A DNA stretch of 33,550 nucleotides from Fonticula alba. Lineage: Eukaryota > Opisthokonta > Rotosphaerida > Fonticulaceae. The number at the start of each line of letters is the position of its first letter. Position 1 is the stretch's first letter. Below are positions 1 through 9,778 of the stretch, one piece after another. The notes beneath the pieces are model-generated. The model did not search any database and was not told the DNA's origin. It worked only from the letters and a program-made list of their open reading frames with translations. The position numbers and the translations under genes were made by a program. The stretch is taken from the NCBI RefSeq assembly GCF_000388065.1, contig NW_009242972.1, positions 715,910-749,459 of the forward strand, written 5' to 3'.

Positions 1-57
1 GGGGGGCACGGGCAAGATGAAAGTTTGCCAAAGAGCCAACCGGACAGATACACGTAC

Positions 58-1328
58 CTTCGGCTTCCTTCGCATGGCGAAGCAGCGCCTCGCGCGGGTC
101 GTCGAAGTTGCCGGCATCCGGCTGGCCGGTCTGCAGGGACTGCGCCACGAAATGGGCAAAGTGCGTGTTGCTGATGGCGCCGGCTTGGCCACCGCGCGCC
201 CGGCCAAGGGCCTTCGGCGGCTTGGCCGGCTTGGCCTGGGCACGGGCGGCCGCGCGTGCTTGTTGCGAATGCTCATCGCGGAAGAGAGGGAGGGCATCCG
301 GCGCGACGATGCGAGTGCGATCGATGGCCCCGGTGTCGGCAGATACAACGGCCTCCATGCGCCGCGGCCGGGCCGGTGTGCCGGTGTATGTCAGCGCCCC
401 GCGCACCGAGCAGGAGGGATCAAAGAGGATGCCAGCGCGACCCGACTGGCACCCGGCAAAGATCTGGTTCAGGCGTTGGTGCCAAAGGACCGACACGACG
501 GGCGACAGGTCCTCATCGATGGCTGTCAGGAGGAGAGGGCAGAGGGGGCGCCAGGTGAGACTTCGGCTTGCGCTTCGCGAGAGGGGCAGGTTGACGGGGG
601 AGAAGGAGGAGAAGGGGGAGGGGGGGGAGGGGGGGGGGCCGGAGCAGGGGCAAGACATCGCATGGTGGACTCTCGCGGCGTCCAATGCCACCACGCACCG
701 GGGCTGGAGCCGAGAACTCGCAGATCGGGCACGGCCAGGACATCGACCGTCCCAGCCAGGCCGCCGGCAGCCAGCATGGTGTCGTTCGGGGAGAAGGCGA
801 TCGGGCAGTGGGCCAGGAATTTGACGGTGGCAGCGTATTCCGGTGTCGGGCGATCGGCCACCGGTTTGCTCGGATTACGGATATCCCACACTACCACCGC
901 AGCAGGATGATGGACGTGTTCGTGTGTCAGCGCCGAGAGGGTGGGACGTGCCTACCGAAGCAGGAAGGCAGCAGCGGGGCGTGAGACGTGGAGGGAACGC
1001 ACGTTTGATGGAATCCATGCCGCGAGTGGCCAGATAGTGCTCGCCGGGGGCATTCGGCCAGGCGATGGCGGTGTGCTCATCGCCGAAGGTATATGCATCC
1101 TCGAAGACCTGGGGGGGGGGGGGCGCCATCGCCAAGAAAGCAGGGCAGGGCCGAAGGAGGGACGAAGGGTAGAGAGTCAGAATAGTGGGGTGGCCCGGCG
1201 CGCACTGGGAGGCGGGGAGAGAGCACGAGGGAGAGAGCCACAGGCGAGCATACGCACGATGTCTGGCCGGTGGCCCTGTCCGGTAGCCGAGTAGATGCGA
1301 GCTTCGCCGAGATTGGTGGCTGGAAGAG

Positions 1329-1371
<43 letters not shown>

Positions 1372-1826
1372 AGGGGGTCAGTATCCGGTCTTCCATGGGA
1401 CCTGCACACCTGGTATCCGGAGAAGGCAAAGGAAACACGAGTGTTGTCGAAAGCAAAGCACATACCGACGGCCAGGCGTGTGCCATCCACCGAGTAGCGG
1501 ACTTGGTTGGCACGGATGGTATGAGCAGCTCCAGTGCTGGCCCGTAGGACAATCACTCGCTTCTGGGCCCGAGGGACCACCATAGACCATGTGCTGGGAC
1601 AGGCCAGGACGCGCACACATGCGCACAGTGCGATATCCCGCGCAGGCGAGCATGTCAGTGATCGTTTTCTGGGGTGCCAAGCCCACGAGACGGGAAGGCT
1701 GTGCCCGAACCGAAGAGAGGAGCAGACACGCACCGGACCGTGCCATCCTCGGAAGAGGTGACAAATTCCTCCCGGTTGATGGGATTCCACTGAATGGATG
1801 TGATGCTGGCAACATGGCCCCTATCG

Positions 1827-1857
<31 letters not shown>

Positions 1858-2899
1858 CGCGAAAGTGATGGCAAGCACATGCACAGCGCACGCACCGGTT
1901 GTCCAGGTGTCAGCTGGGGAGAAAAAGAAGGCGGAAAGAGGAGTGGGACAACGTCGCACGCACTTGGTGTGGGCACGATCACGGATGTACATGTCACCGC
2001 GAGGGGTCGTCCAGACGGCGCCCCGCTGGCGCACGTCGATGATGCGCGCTCGCACGGCCGCCGGGGCCACGGCCAGCAGCGCTCCATCCGGACCAAGGTC
2101 CATATCCCGGATGGGGGCGGACTCCTCCCCAGCGCCGATGGCCAGCCGGTGGGAGCTCTCCACAGCCTGCAGGTCAAAGGGGTTCAGCACATACCGGGGG
2201 GCCAATGACGGGGGGATCGGATCCAGCGGCCAGAATCGAATCTCCCGATCAAAGCCACCGGTCAGAGTCCGTGACCCAGGACCATCAGCCACAATGCACT
2301 GGACCGACTGGGAAGACCGAGCGTAAGATCCACCCAGGGAGGGGGTTCCACAGACCGAGGGACAGCGGGGCCGGGAGAAGTGGAAGAGAGGCGCAGGGGC
2401 GTCAGCGAAGGCTGAAAGAAAAAGCACAGCAAGCACTTCGGCAGCTCCAGCCGGCAGGGGGGTGTACCTTGTCGCCGGCCGGCAGGGCCAGAACGTTGGC
2501 CAGGGGGAGGCGAACGGCGGGCGGCGCGTCGGAGCGGCGCTTGCGCCGGCGCTTGCCGGATTTCTCGTCTTTCGGAGGCTCCTCCGGAGGGCCGGGGCCT
2601 GGCTCCACGCTGGCACTCGGCCTGGCGGCAGTCGTGGTGAGCCCGCTCGGGATTGCTGGGCCGAAGAAATCCTCATCATCGTCGTCGCTCTTCTCGGCAC
2701 CGGACGGCCCCGAAGCGTCGGCTGTCGGCCGGCCGCCGGAAAGGAAGCCCACGCTCCGGATGGAGGCAAGGGCCGCCTGGGCCGCCTGGGCTGCCTGGGC
2801 CGCAGGAGCAGGCCCCGGGGTAGAGCCTGGCGCCGGGGCCGGCACGTCGGTCTGTGACTCAGTCGACAGGACCCCGGAAAGATCCGGAAGCTTGAACAT
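58..2899 (-). CDS. WDR70: WDR70-like WD40-repeat protein, partial at the C-terminus
   Basis: Exons (minus strand, high to low): 2899-2468, 2307-1964, 1820-1734, 1593-1466, 1319-1258, 1108-1003, 890-699, 522-58. The last donor (GTACGT at 57-52) sends the remaining C-terminal exon out of the window. The phases of all joins agree and give 605 residues. The N-terminus is low-complexity, with an acidic stretch (DDDDEDFFGP) before the WD40 propeller. Diagnostic WDR70 segments are TGGFDREIRFW, GHVASITSIQWNP, SSEDGTVRTW, MDSIKLWDIRNPSKP, SVLWHQRLNQIFAG, IVAPDALPLFRDE and DPREALLRHAKEAEG, in the family order. WDR70 is known in fission yeast and human as a nuclear factor linked to CRL4-DDB1, histone H2B monoubiquitination and DNA repair; that role is assigned here by orthology only. 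The start at 2899 fits the short acidic N-terminus. An open frame continues upstream to 3322, so a longer start cannot be excluded. The gene is divergent from TFIIH p44. Confidence 0.93.
1330..1368. repeat. (TG)n dinucleotide tract in a WDR70 intron
   Basis: About 19 TG units lie a few bases upstream, in the sense direction, of the acceptor of the exon 1319-1258. In the transcript this is a CA-repeat next to the 3' splice site. Confidence 0.95.
1827..1861. repeat. (TG)n(CG)n tract in a WDR70 intron
   Basis: A TG run of about 22 nt is followed by a CG run of about 12 nt. The tract is inside the intron 1821-1963, just upstream of the acceptor at 1822-1821 (minus strand). Confidence 0.95.
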
Positions 2900-3416
2900 G
2901 GCAGGGCACCGAGGTTTCGGGGGAGGGCGGCAAAGAGAGCGCGCAGCCAGAGGAGGAAGGGGAAGACAGGAAAAAGGCGGTGGCAGAGCAGACGCAGAGA
3001 GGGAGGGAGGGAGGGAGGGAGGGAGGGAGGGAGGGAGGGAGGGAGGGAGGGGGGGGGGGGAGGGATTTACCTGGCCTGTGGGGACTGGGCGCCGCACAGC
3101 GTCGCTTGCCTTTGGGCGGGCGGCCGCTCGCCAGCGGATCCGGCAGGACCGGCGGCGATCTGGCGCAGGCATGGCGTGCGGGACCGTTGGCACCTGTGGG
3201 CGCTTTTCCCATGCACCCGCCCGCAGGCCGGCTGGGATCATATTTCCGCCGGCACCCCGCCCTGGCCGAGGCCGACTTCGCTGTGCCAGCAATGCTCCCC
3301 CCTCCCCCCTCCCGCTCCGCATTTTCCTGCCTCCGCCTTTGTCCTTTCTTCCCCCCCTCTCCTCCGCCTTCCCCCTCTTTAGCCCATTGTCCTTCCCGTC
3401 CCCCTCCCCCTAAACA
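2900..3416. promoter_or_regulatory. Divergent spacer between WDR70 and TFIIH p44
   Basis: The 517 bp between two divergent start codons must hold both promoters and 5' UTRs. No TATA box or other core element is convincing by eye. The WDR70 side is purine-rich on the plus strand and contains (GGGA)12. The p44 side (about 3295-3416) is a strongly pyrimidine-rich C/T leader ending immediately before the p44 ATG. A 5' UTR intron for WDR70 is possible but not demonstrated. Confidence 0.6.
3001..3060. repeat. (GGGA)12 tetranucleotide repeat plus G12 run
   Basis: Twelve perfect GGGA units (3001-3048) run into twelve G residues (3049-3060). The tract is in the divergent WDR70/p44 spacer, about 100 bp from the WDR70 start. 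The regularly spaced GGG triplets could form a G-quadruplex on the plus strand. Confidence 0.97.
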
Positions 3417-6389
3417 ATGTCCGCCTCGGGGGATGACGTCTTTGTCGATGTCAGCCACGACGACGAGGGCGACACCAATGATGCCAGCAGCTCCGCCGCC
3501 CATGGCGAGGGGGGCAGTTACCAGAGAAAGCAGGCCTGGGAGGCCGTACGTTTTCTGCCATGCCGTCTCCTTCCCTCCTTTTTTTTTTTCCTGTTCTCCC
3601 CCTCCCCGGCGAGGCTCCCTCATTGGCACTGACTCGGGAATCCTCCCCCCCCCCGCCCCCCTCCCCCCGTGACCCGGTTTAGGATTACCAAAAAACCTGG
3701 GACGGCGGCAAGGAGAAGTCCGCCGAAACCGAGGCCCTCCTCAAGAAGCGCCAGCGCCAGCAGGCCCTGGTCAACAACCGGCTGACGCGAATTCGCCTGT
3801 GTGTTTCCCCTCTTGCAGCTTGTGCCTCATGCGTTTGCTCGTCTGTCCATTTGCTCGCGCGCCATGCCTTCCCTGCTGACATTGGCTCCTCGGTCGCAGT
3901 TCCAATGAGGAGGTGCTCGCTTCGCGGAATCCAATTCGCCGGGCCCTGCTCCGGCGTGTTCTGCTAGTTGTGGACCTGTCCGAGTCGATGGCCATCCGGG
4001 ATGCGCCGTCTCTGACCTCCGGCGCATCGGCCAGCAGCTCGGCCCACGCCGGCACCGGGTCCACGCGGCTGGGCTATGTGCTGCACGAGCTGGAGCGCTT
4101 CACGCGGGAATTCCGCGAGCGCAATCCCCTGGCCAGCATCGGCTTGGCGGTGGCCGGTGGCGGCGTGGGCGGCAATGCGGCGGCCGCCATCGCCGGTGGC
4201 AGTGGCGGCGCCAGTGCCGAAGTCCTGGTGTCGGTTGGCTCGCCGGCTGCCGATCTCATTTCCTCCCTCCGGTCGTTGCAGCCCTCGGCCTCGGCCCACA
4301 GCACCATGGCCTTCGCCTCCAGTGTCTATGCGCCGCAGGGGGAATTCTCGGCCGAGGCGGCCTTGCGCTTGGCGCTGCGCGAGCTGGCCCCCAACCAGGC
4401 CGGCGTGGAAATGCTCTGGCCCAATGGGGCGGGGGCGCCGCCGGATGCACACGCCCCGCCCCAGCATCGGGACTATGTCAGCCGCGAGGTCCTCTTTGTG
4501 GTGTCGTCCCTGTCCTCCTGCGATAGTGGCGATGTCTTCTCGGCGGCCGAGTCCCTGCGGAAGGCCGGGTGCGTTCTGGGATTTCTCTCTCCATCCCCCT
4601 CTTTGTTTCTCCATTCCCGTGTTTGTTTCTCCATCCCCCTCTTTGTTTCTCCATTCCCCTCTTTGTTTCTCCATTCCCTTCCCCCTCCTCCTCTCTCCCT
4701 CTCTCCCTCTCTCCCTCTCTCCCTCTTTCCCTCTCTCCCTCTCTCCCTCTTTCCCGCCTCTTCACCTTGGATATGCCCCGTGTGTCGATTGTCTTGGACC
4801 CCTCGCCCACCGACTCACCCTCCTCCTGCTCCTGCTCCACCTCCCTCTCCACCTCCCTCTCCCCCTCCCTCTCCCCCTCCTTCGGGACCCGACAGCGTGC
4901 GCGTTTCGTTCGTCGCCCTGTCGGCCGAGACCCGGCTCTTCCGCTTCATTGCCGAACAAACGCGCGGCCAGCACTCGGTGGTGTCCAACTTTTCGGCCCC
5001 CCCCTCCTCATACCATGGGTCCGATGTGTCGCGCATGTACGCCCATCTGCCACCCAGCCTGGCGGTCCTCAATGAGGACGAAGCCGCGGCCGATGAGGAT
5101 GGCGATGACGGGACCCTGGCCGCGCTGTTGATGGCCCACGTCGAGCCGCCGCCCTTCCTGGGACCGCCTGCCGGGACCACGCCCACGGCCCCGGGCAGCC
5201 CCACGGCCGCCACCTCCCCAGACACTCCCTCCGAGCAGGAAAGCGTTGTCCTGCCCGGGCGGGGCTTCCTCCCGGCCCTGCCGCTTGGGCAGCCGCCCGC
5301 TGCCCGGTCACCGGACGCCGAGGCCCTGGCCGCCGCGCTGGACCCGCTGCGGGAGTTTGTCGATGTCAATGACCTCTTCGGGCCGCTGATGGAGATCGGC
5401 TTCCCGCAAGAGCGCGCCACCCCGGCCGGCGCCATGTGTGTGTGGTACGCGGACGTTGGGCGCCCTGTCACAACTTTGGCCCTTTCCCCTCCTGCCCTCG
5501 GCCATTTGTTGACCTTGTGACATTCTTGTGGGGGCAACCTTTCCCGGATGGTGGTGGTGGTGATGGTGGGGATGGTGGTTGGGGGGGGGGCTCGGATCTA
5601 CCAGCCACCAGCGCCCGGTTCCCGCGCCGGCTCCCAATCAAAAGGACTCGGTCGATCCGGTCACCGGCCACAATGGTTTCGATTGTCCCCGGTGCGGGGC
5701 TCTGCTGTGTGCCCTCGGTGCTGGGGCCCTGACTTCCAGCCTGGCGGCCACCGGAGCCACGTCCGATGCTGGGGGCGGCGGGGCTGCCAGTGCCCTTGGC
5801 ACTGTTTCCGGCATCGCCCGGTGCCCGGTCTGCTGCCTCTCCTTGCTGGCCGCCGCGCCGCACCTGGCTCGGGCGTATCATCACCTTTTCCCGGCGTCGG
5901 CCACCTTCCGAGTGACCTGTGTCGAGTCGAGGTGCGCATTCCGGCGAACGGGCCGAGAGGCGGGTGCTCACTTCACCCTTGCGCCAACATTCCGTGTCTA
6001 ATCCCCCTCGCTGCTGCCCATGTCGCCGCCACCGCCACCATCCTCGCTGTCGTGGCTTCCGTCCTGCGGCCTCTTCTCGTTGGCTGTGTAGCGATGAGCG
6101 CCTGTGCCGGTCCTGTCAGGCGCCGCTGGTGCCGGAGCAGCTGGCTCGGGCCATCACCGAGCAAATCTCGCGCGCGTCAACGTCCACGGAGAAGCTCCTG
6201 GCGGCCGAGGGCGCCGGTGGCGCTTCGGCCACGGCTACTGTCATCGCTGACGACATGGATCCGCTGGCTACCGACGAGAATGCCATTGAAGTGGCCCAGT
6301 GCCCCCGGTGCGAGGCCCTGCATTGCGCCGCATGCGCTCGGTATGTCCGATCGTCGCTGCACAATTGCGTCGGCTGCCTTGGGGGGTGA
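3417..6389 (+). CDS. GTF2H2: TFIIH core subunit p44 (SSL1/GTF2H2), complete
   Basis: Exons: 3417-3545, 3683-3798, 3900-4568, 4896-5444, 5605-5931, 6092-6389. The phases agree and give 695 residues, against about 395 in human and 461 in yeast. The extra length is Ala/Gly/Pro-rich insertions. p44 is a TFIIH core subunit that binds and stimulates the XPD helicase in transcription initiation and nucleotide excision repair. The N-terminal DYQKTWDGGKEK motif precedes the VWA domain (VLLVVDLSESM; DLSES at 107-111). Next come SREVLFVVSSLSSCD and VRVSFVALSAETR, then LMEIGFPQE. The zinc-binding C-terminus has MCVCH, CPRC (515-518), CPVC (561-564), APHLARAYHHLFP, ERLCRSCQ (C602, C605) and the RING-like tail CPRC-x4-C-x2-C ... 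H-x-C-x2-C (667-692). Joining 5444 to 5605 creates the family's C-x-C-H motif, which supports that intron. The stop TGA is at 6387-6389. Confidence 0.95.
4569..4895 (+). other. Long pyrimidine-rich intron of p44 with a 20-bp minisatellite
   Basis: This 327-nt intron (donor GTGCGT, acceptor GACAG) carries four and a half near-identical 20-bp units of the type CCATTCCCCTCTTTGTTTCT at 4591-4680. A CTCTCCCT-type tract follows (4681-4755), then a TCC/CCT-rich run (4810-4880). Its length is a multiple of three and it has no in-frame stop, so its retention would be translatable. It is called an intron because removing it joins KAG to VRVSFVALSAE exactly as in other p44 proteins. Confidence 0.85.
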
Positions 6390-6580
6390 TCCTTGCGCTC
6401 GGGCACGAGCATGCGAGGCACGAGCTCTGCTTGTACTGTCTGAATCCCCCCCCCCCTCCCCTCTGTCCACAGAGCGAATAGAGCAAAAAAAAAAGAAGAA
6501 CGGACAAGGGGGCCGGATCTTCGGCGCGCCGGGCGCGGAGATCCCCGGCCCCTCCACCGGAGCACTTTATTGCGGCAGCC
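6390..6580. other. Convergent spacer between p44 and RABL3
   Basis: The 191 bp separate two stop codons on opposite strands and so hold both 3' ends. The spacer contains a C-rich run and an A-rich run (about 6485-6498). No canonical AATAAA is visible in either direction. Confidence 0.6.
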
Positions 6581-7217
6581 TCACAGCCGGCCGTGTGGTG
6601 GGTATGATGGGTGCTGGTGCTGGTGTTGCTGGGGATGCAGCAGCCCACCGTGTGCGGCCACCGGCGACGAGTAGCCCGTGCTCGAGTGCCCATGGTACAG
6701 ACCAAAGGTGACCGGTGTGGCGGTGCCGCTGGTCCGCGGAGACTCCTGTTGGCTGCCGGGCCCGGCGGCCGAGGTATATACACTGAAGGATGCGGCCGAG
6801 GCGCCGCGCTGGTAGGCTGGCGGCTGCTGGGAGGCCGGCTGCCCGGGGTGAAAGAGGGCCGGGTAATGCGCAAACCCCGGCGAAGGGGCCACCGGGGGGA
6901 AATCCCCGCCGAAAGAGGCAGACGGCGGCGGGCTAGCCAAGTCCGAGGGCTGGCTCGAGGAGGGGTCGGGGGGCGTGTGGGTCCAGGCACTTCCCGGCGC
7001 GCTGGGGCCCAGGACTGGGCCTGAGTGGCGACTGCGCCGCTGCCCTGCAGCCCGCTGCAGGAAGTGCTCGATAGCGGGCGACGCCTCGAGGTAGCTCCCA
7101 TCATCGAGGAGGTTCTACAGCCCAGGAGTGACAAGTCGGCGACCGGGATGAGTTCGTGAGTGCGTGCGCGTGCGGGCACACATATGTGCATGGCCATGTG
7201 TGTAGGAAGCGAGACAT

Positions 7218-7265
<48 letters not shown>

Positions 7266-8905
7266 GCATGTGCATGCATGTGCGATGGCCCATGGACACA
7301 CCAGCTGAATGAAAGCCAAGTCCGGGAAGATGTGTCCCAGGTGCTCAGCAGCATGCCGGGCCGGGGGGAGCCACACACGCCGGGCCAGGCCCCAAACCAG
7401 GGCCAGCAGGAAGGCCGAAACGAGTCGGGCCGCCGCGGCGAGAAGGGTGCCCGACGCGCCACCCAGCTCCGACAGCCGGTGCCGAAGCAGCACCGCGCGC
7501 CGGGCCCCCCCAGGCGGGAGGTTCAGATGCGCCGGGGCCTCGGGGCCCGGGTGAAAGGCAACCCGCGCGCCGGGGGGTCCCGCGGGCGGGAAAGAGCGTG
7601 GCCCAACTGCCCCAGGGGAGGCGGCGTCATAAAGGCGGCCGGCCGCCTCGACCAGGTGCTTCCAGGCCAGCCCCACCGCCCGGGCGTGATGGTCCAGGGA
7701 GCTGGCCAGGCGCTGGGAATTGGCCCCCGAGAAGAGACCCCCCGAAGTGGGCGACCCCGGGGACCGGGGCCCCTGTGGCGAGCTTTGCGACACCCATGAG
7801 GGAGGCTCGATATCCGGGTCTCCGGAGAGAAATGGCCGCTGGTCGACCTTGGTACCAACGACAAGCACCGGCATCCGGAGAAATGAGCGCCCCAGGCCGG
7901 CACTCGCCGAGGGAGGCTGGCCGAAGTCTGGACGGCGGCGCGTGTCAGTGACCATGGCAAGGGGGGCCCCAGGGCATTTCCAGCGGCTGGGGGAAGTTGA
8001 CGCACGCTGTCGCGAGGAAGACTCCAAGGTCTCGGCCAGCTCATTGACCCAGTTCCACAGGTTGCTGAAGGTGTGGGGATTGGAGACATCGTGCACCAGA
8101 ATCAGGGCTTTTCAGGTGGGGAACGGGGAGGGAGGGGAGGCCGAGGCAAAGGGCAAAGAAAGGGCGCATGTGAGCGGGCGCTGTGCATATCGCGGGAAGG
8201 AGGGAGGCTGGGTGGGGGGGGGGGGCCCGGTAACTGAAAACGGGGGGGGGGGGGGACGAAAAGAAAAGCCGCGACCGGCGGGCGGGTGCCACAAGGACAG
8301 GAAGTGAACGACGACGACGACGATGGCGACGACGATGATGAAAAGGAGCCGAGAAACGGTCGATGCCCGGCCAGGAGCAGATCGCACGCACCATCGATCG
8401 AAGTGTCCAGGATGAAGACAGCCCGGTCGGCCGGGGAAAAGGACCCTCCGGCGCCGATGTCCATGAACTCCACAACGCCCATCTTTCCACCACCACCAGC
8501 ACCACCACCAGCACCACCAGCACCACCACCGCCGCCACCGCTCGGACCCAGTATCCCGGCCGGCAAAAGGCACACGTCCACATGGCAACCGACCGTGGCT
8601 GGTCGGTGGGTCGGGAAGGGGCGCTGCAGGGCCTCCCCGGCCGAGGGAGACAAAGGCCGCAGGAGGTCTCCACCGTGGAACTGGCCGGGGGGAGCATCTG
8701 AGCGAATGGGCCCCGGAAAGCGGTGGTAGTGGCACACTCGATGGACAAGGGTGGTCTTGCCGGTACTTGAGTCCCCGAGCACCAGCACACGAAGGGGAGC
8801 GTCCTCCGATGCCAGGAGAGCTGGGCCGCCGGGCCCGGCAGGGGCAGCGACATTCTGGGATGCGGTGCTGTAGCCGGCATGCATGCCAGCCACTGCCGGC
8901 GACAT
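6581..8905 (-). CDS. RABL3: RABL3-type small GTPase with a long C-terminal extension
   Basis: Exons: 8905-8392, 8107-7302, 7114-6581. The phases agree and give 617 residues, against about 236 in human RABL3. The G1 loop is GDSSTGKT (44-51) in the context LRVLVLGDSSTGKTTLVHRVCH, very close to RABL3. ATVGCHVDV matches the switch I/beta-2 region. The G3-like motif is MDIGAGGS (148-155, in place of WDVGGS). ALILVHDVSN follows the first splice, and G4 is VGTKVDQ (255-261). A poly-Gly loop (123-140) replaces the segment before beta-3. No C-terminal prenylation motif is seen. Residues 392-412 form a hydrophobic stretch flanked by arginines, and the last 177 residues are Pro/Ser/Gln/His-rich. RABL3 proteins are divergent Rab-like GTPases; plant relatives (LIP1) act in clock and cytoskeletal control. 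The G-domain call is firm. The tail exon is supported by phase and open frame only. Confidence 0.85.
7219..7265. repeat. (GA)n tract in RABL3 intron 2
   Basis: About 40 nt of GA repeat lie within the intron 7115-7301. In the RABL3 transcript this reads as a CU-repeat upstream of the acceptor at 7116-7115. Confidence 0.95.
8108..8391 (-). other. RABL3 intron 1 with poly-G and trinucleotide tracts
   Basis: The intron is 284 nt, with donor GTGCGT (8391-8386) and acceptor AAAAG (8109-8108). It contains two G homopolymers on the plus strand (around 8215-8226 and 8244-8255) and a GAC/GAT-type run at 8307-8340. The splice joins ILDTSID to ALILVHD in the expected RABL3 position. Confidence 0.8.
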
Positions 8906-9778
8906 GCTTGGAGGAGGAGCGTCGAAGGATGAGCGAGTGAAGAGGCAAGGAGGAGAAGCCAGGAGACCGGGGAGAGAGAGAGAGAGAGAGAGAAAGACAG
9001 GGAGGGTGGGGCGGGGCCAGGGGCGGGAGATGGGGATTCGGACAGGGGGCGGGCTGGGGACACTTGGGGGCCGACGGCTGTGCCTCGCACCTGGCCAGCG
9101 GGGCCCTTGTCCCTCTTTTCTTCGGCATCACGATCGGGATCTCGCTCGGGGGGGGGGGGGGGGGGGCCTGGCAAAATCGGCCCTCCCGTTTAGAAGGCAC
9201 CATCCGGAGTGCCGACTGGCCAACGGAAGGGGCGACTGATCGAAAAACACTGGCGCGTGACGGCGGTTGAGCACGTGGCCGCGTTGTGGGGTACCTACTC
9301 CACCAAAGTGCTCCACGGCTGGGGCTTTTCCGCCTTGAAGGGGGAAGCCGAAGCGCGCGCGCGCGCGCAACAATCCACGGCCACTCCTCTCACGCACCCG
9401 GAAGTGTGAAGTCAAAGAGTGACAATGGAGCTGGGGCGGAGCCAGAAGGAAGGATCAAATTCATCGGCTCGCGCTGGAGACTCAAAGGAAACGGTGAGAT
9501 GGAAGGGGGAATGGGGCCCAGTATTGAGATGCACTATGTCTGTGTGTGTGTGTGTGTCTGTGTGTGTGTGTATTTGCGTTGGTGTATGTGTGTATGTACA
9601 TGTGTATGTACGTGCTTGTGCGCGCGTATCGGCATGAGCCCACGTACGTCGGCTCAGGGGCGGGCGAGGGCAGGGGAGAGGAGAGCCAGGGGAGGAGCAC
9701 TGGCTCCTGGCGCGCATCCTCTCGGGCTAGCCTGGATTCCGAGGCGCCGGACCGGGGCGCACAACACCCGGGAGGCAC
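8906..9778. other. Spacer upstream of RABL3 and downstream of the Trx-UBX gene
   Basis: I see no gene in these 873 bp. Both flanking genes are on the minus strand, so the spacer should hold the RABL3 promoter and the 3' end of the Trx-UBX gene. It carries a GA repeat (8969-8993), a G19 run (9148-9166), a CG run (9356-9369) and a long imperfect TG tract (9539-9623). Open frames here consist of these repeats and match nothing I recognise. Confidence 0.6.
9539..9623. repeat. Imperfect (TG)n tract
   Basis: TG repeats with interruptions (TC, TATT, TATG) extend over about 85 bp. They lie 3' of the Trx-UBX stop codon on the minus strand, so they read as CA in that transcript if included in its 3' UTR. 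Confidence 0.9.

Noticed and set aside
3913-5520. A single uninterrupted p44 open frame of 535 codons
   Set aside because: It reads through the 4569-4895 intron and past the donor at 5445. The homologous strands VRVSFVALSAE and the zinc-binding C-terminus fall into place only when the introns are removed.
8480-8540. (CCA)n/(CAC)n repeat as a non-coding microsatellite
   Set aside because: It is inside RABL3 exon 1 and encodes the poly-Gly loop in the open GTPase frame.
8041-9203. Long minus-strand frames upstream of and across RABL3 exon 1
   Set aside because: Pro/Ser/Leu-rich translation of repeats and poly-G runs. Only the frame starting at 8905 has the GTPase motifs.
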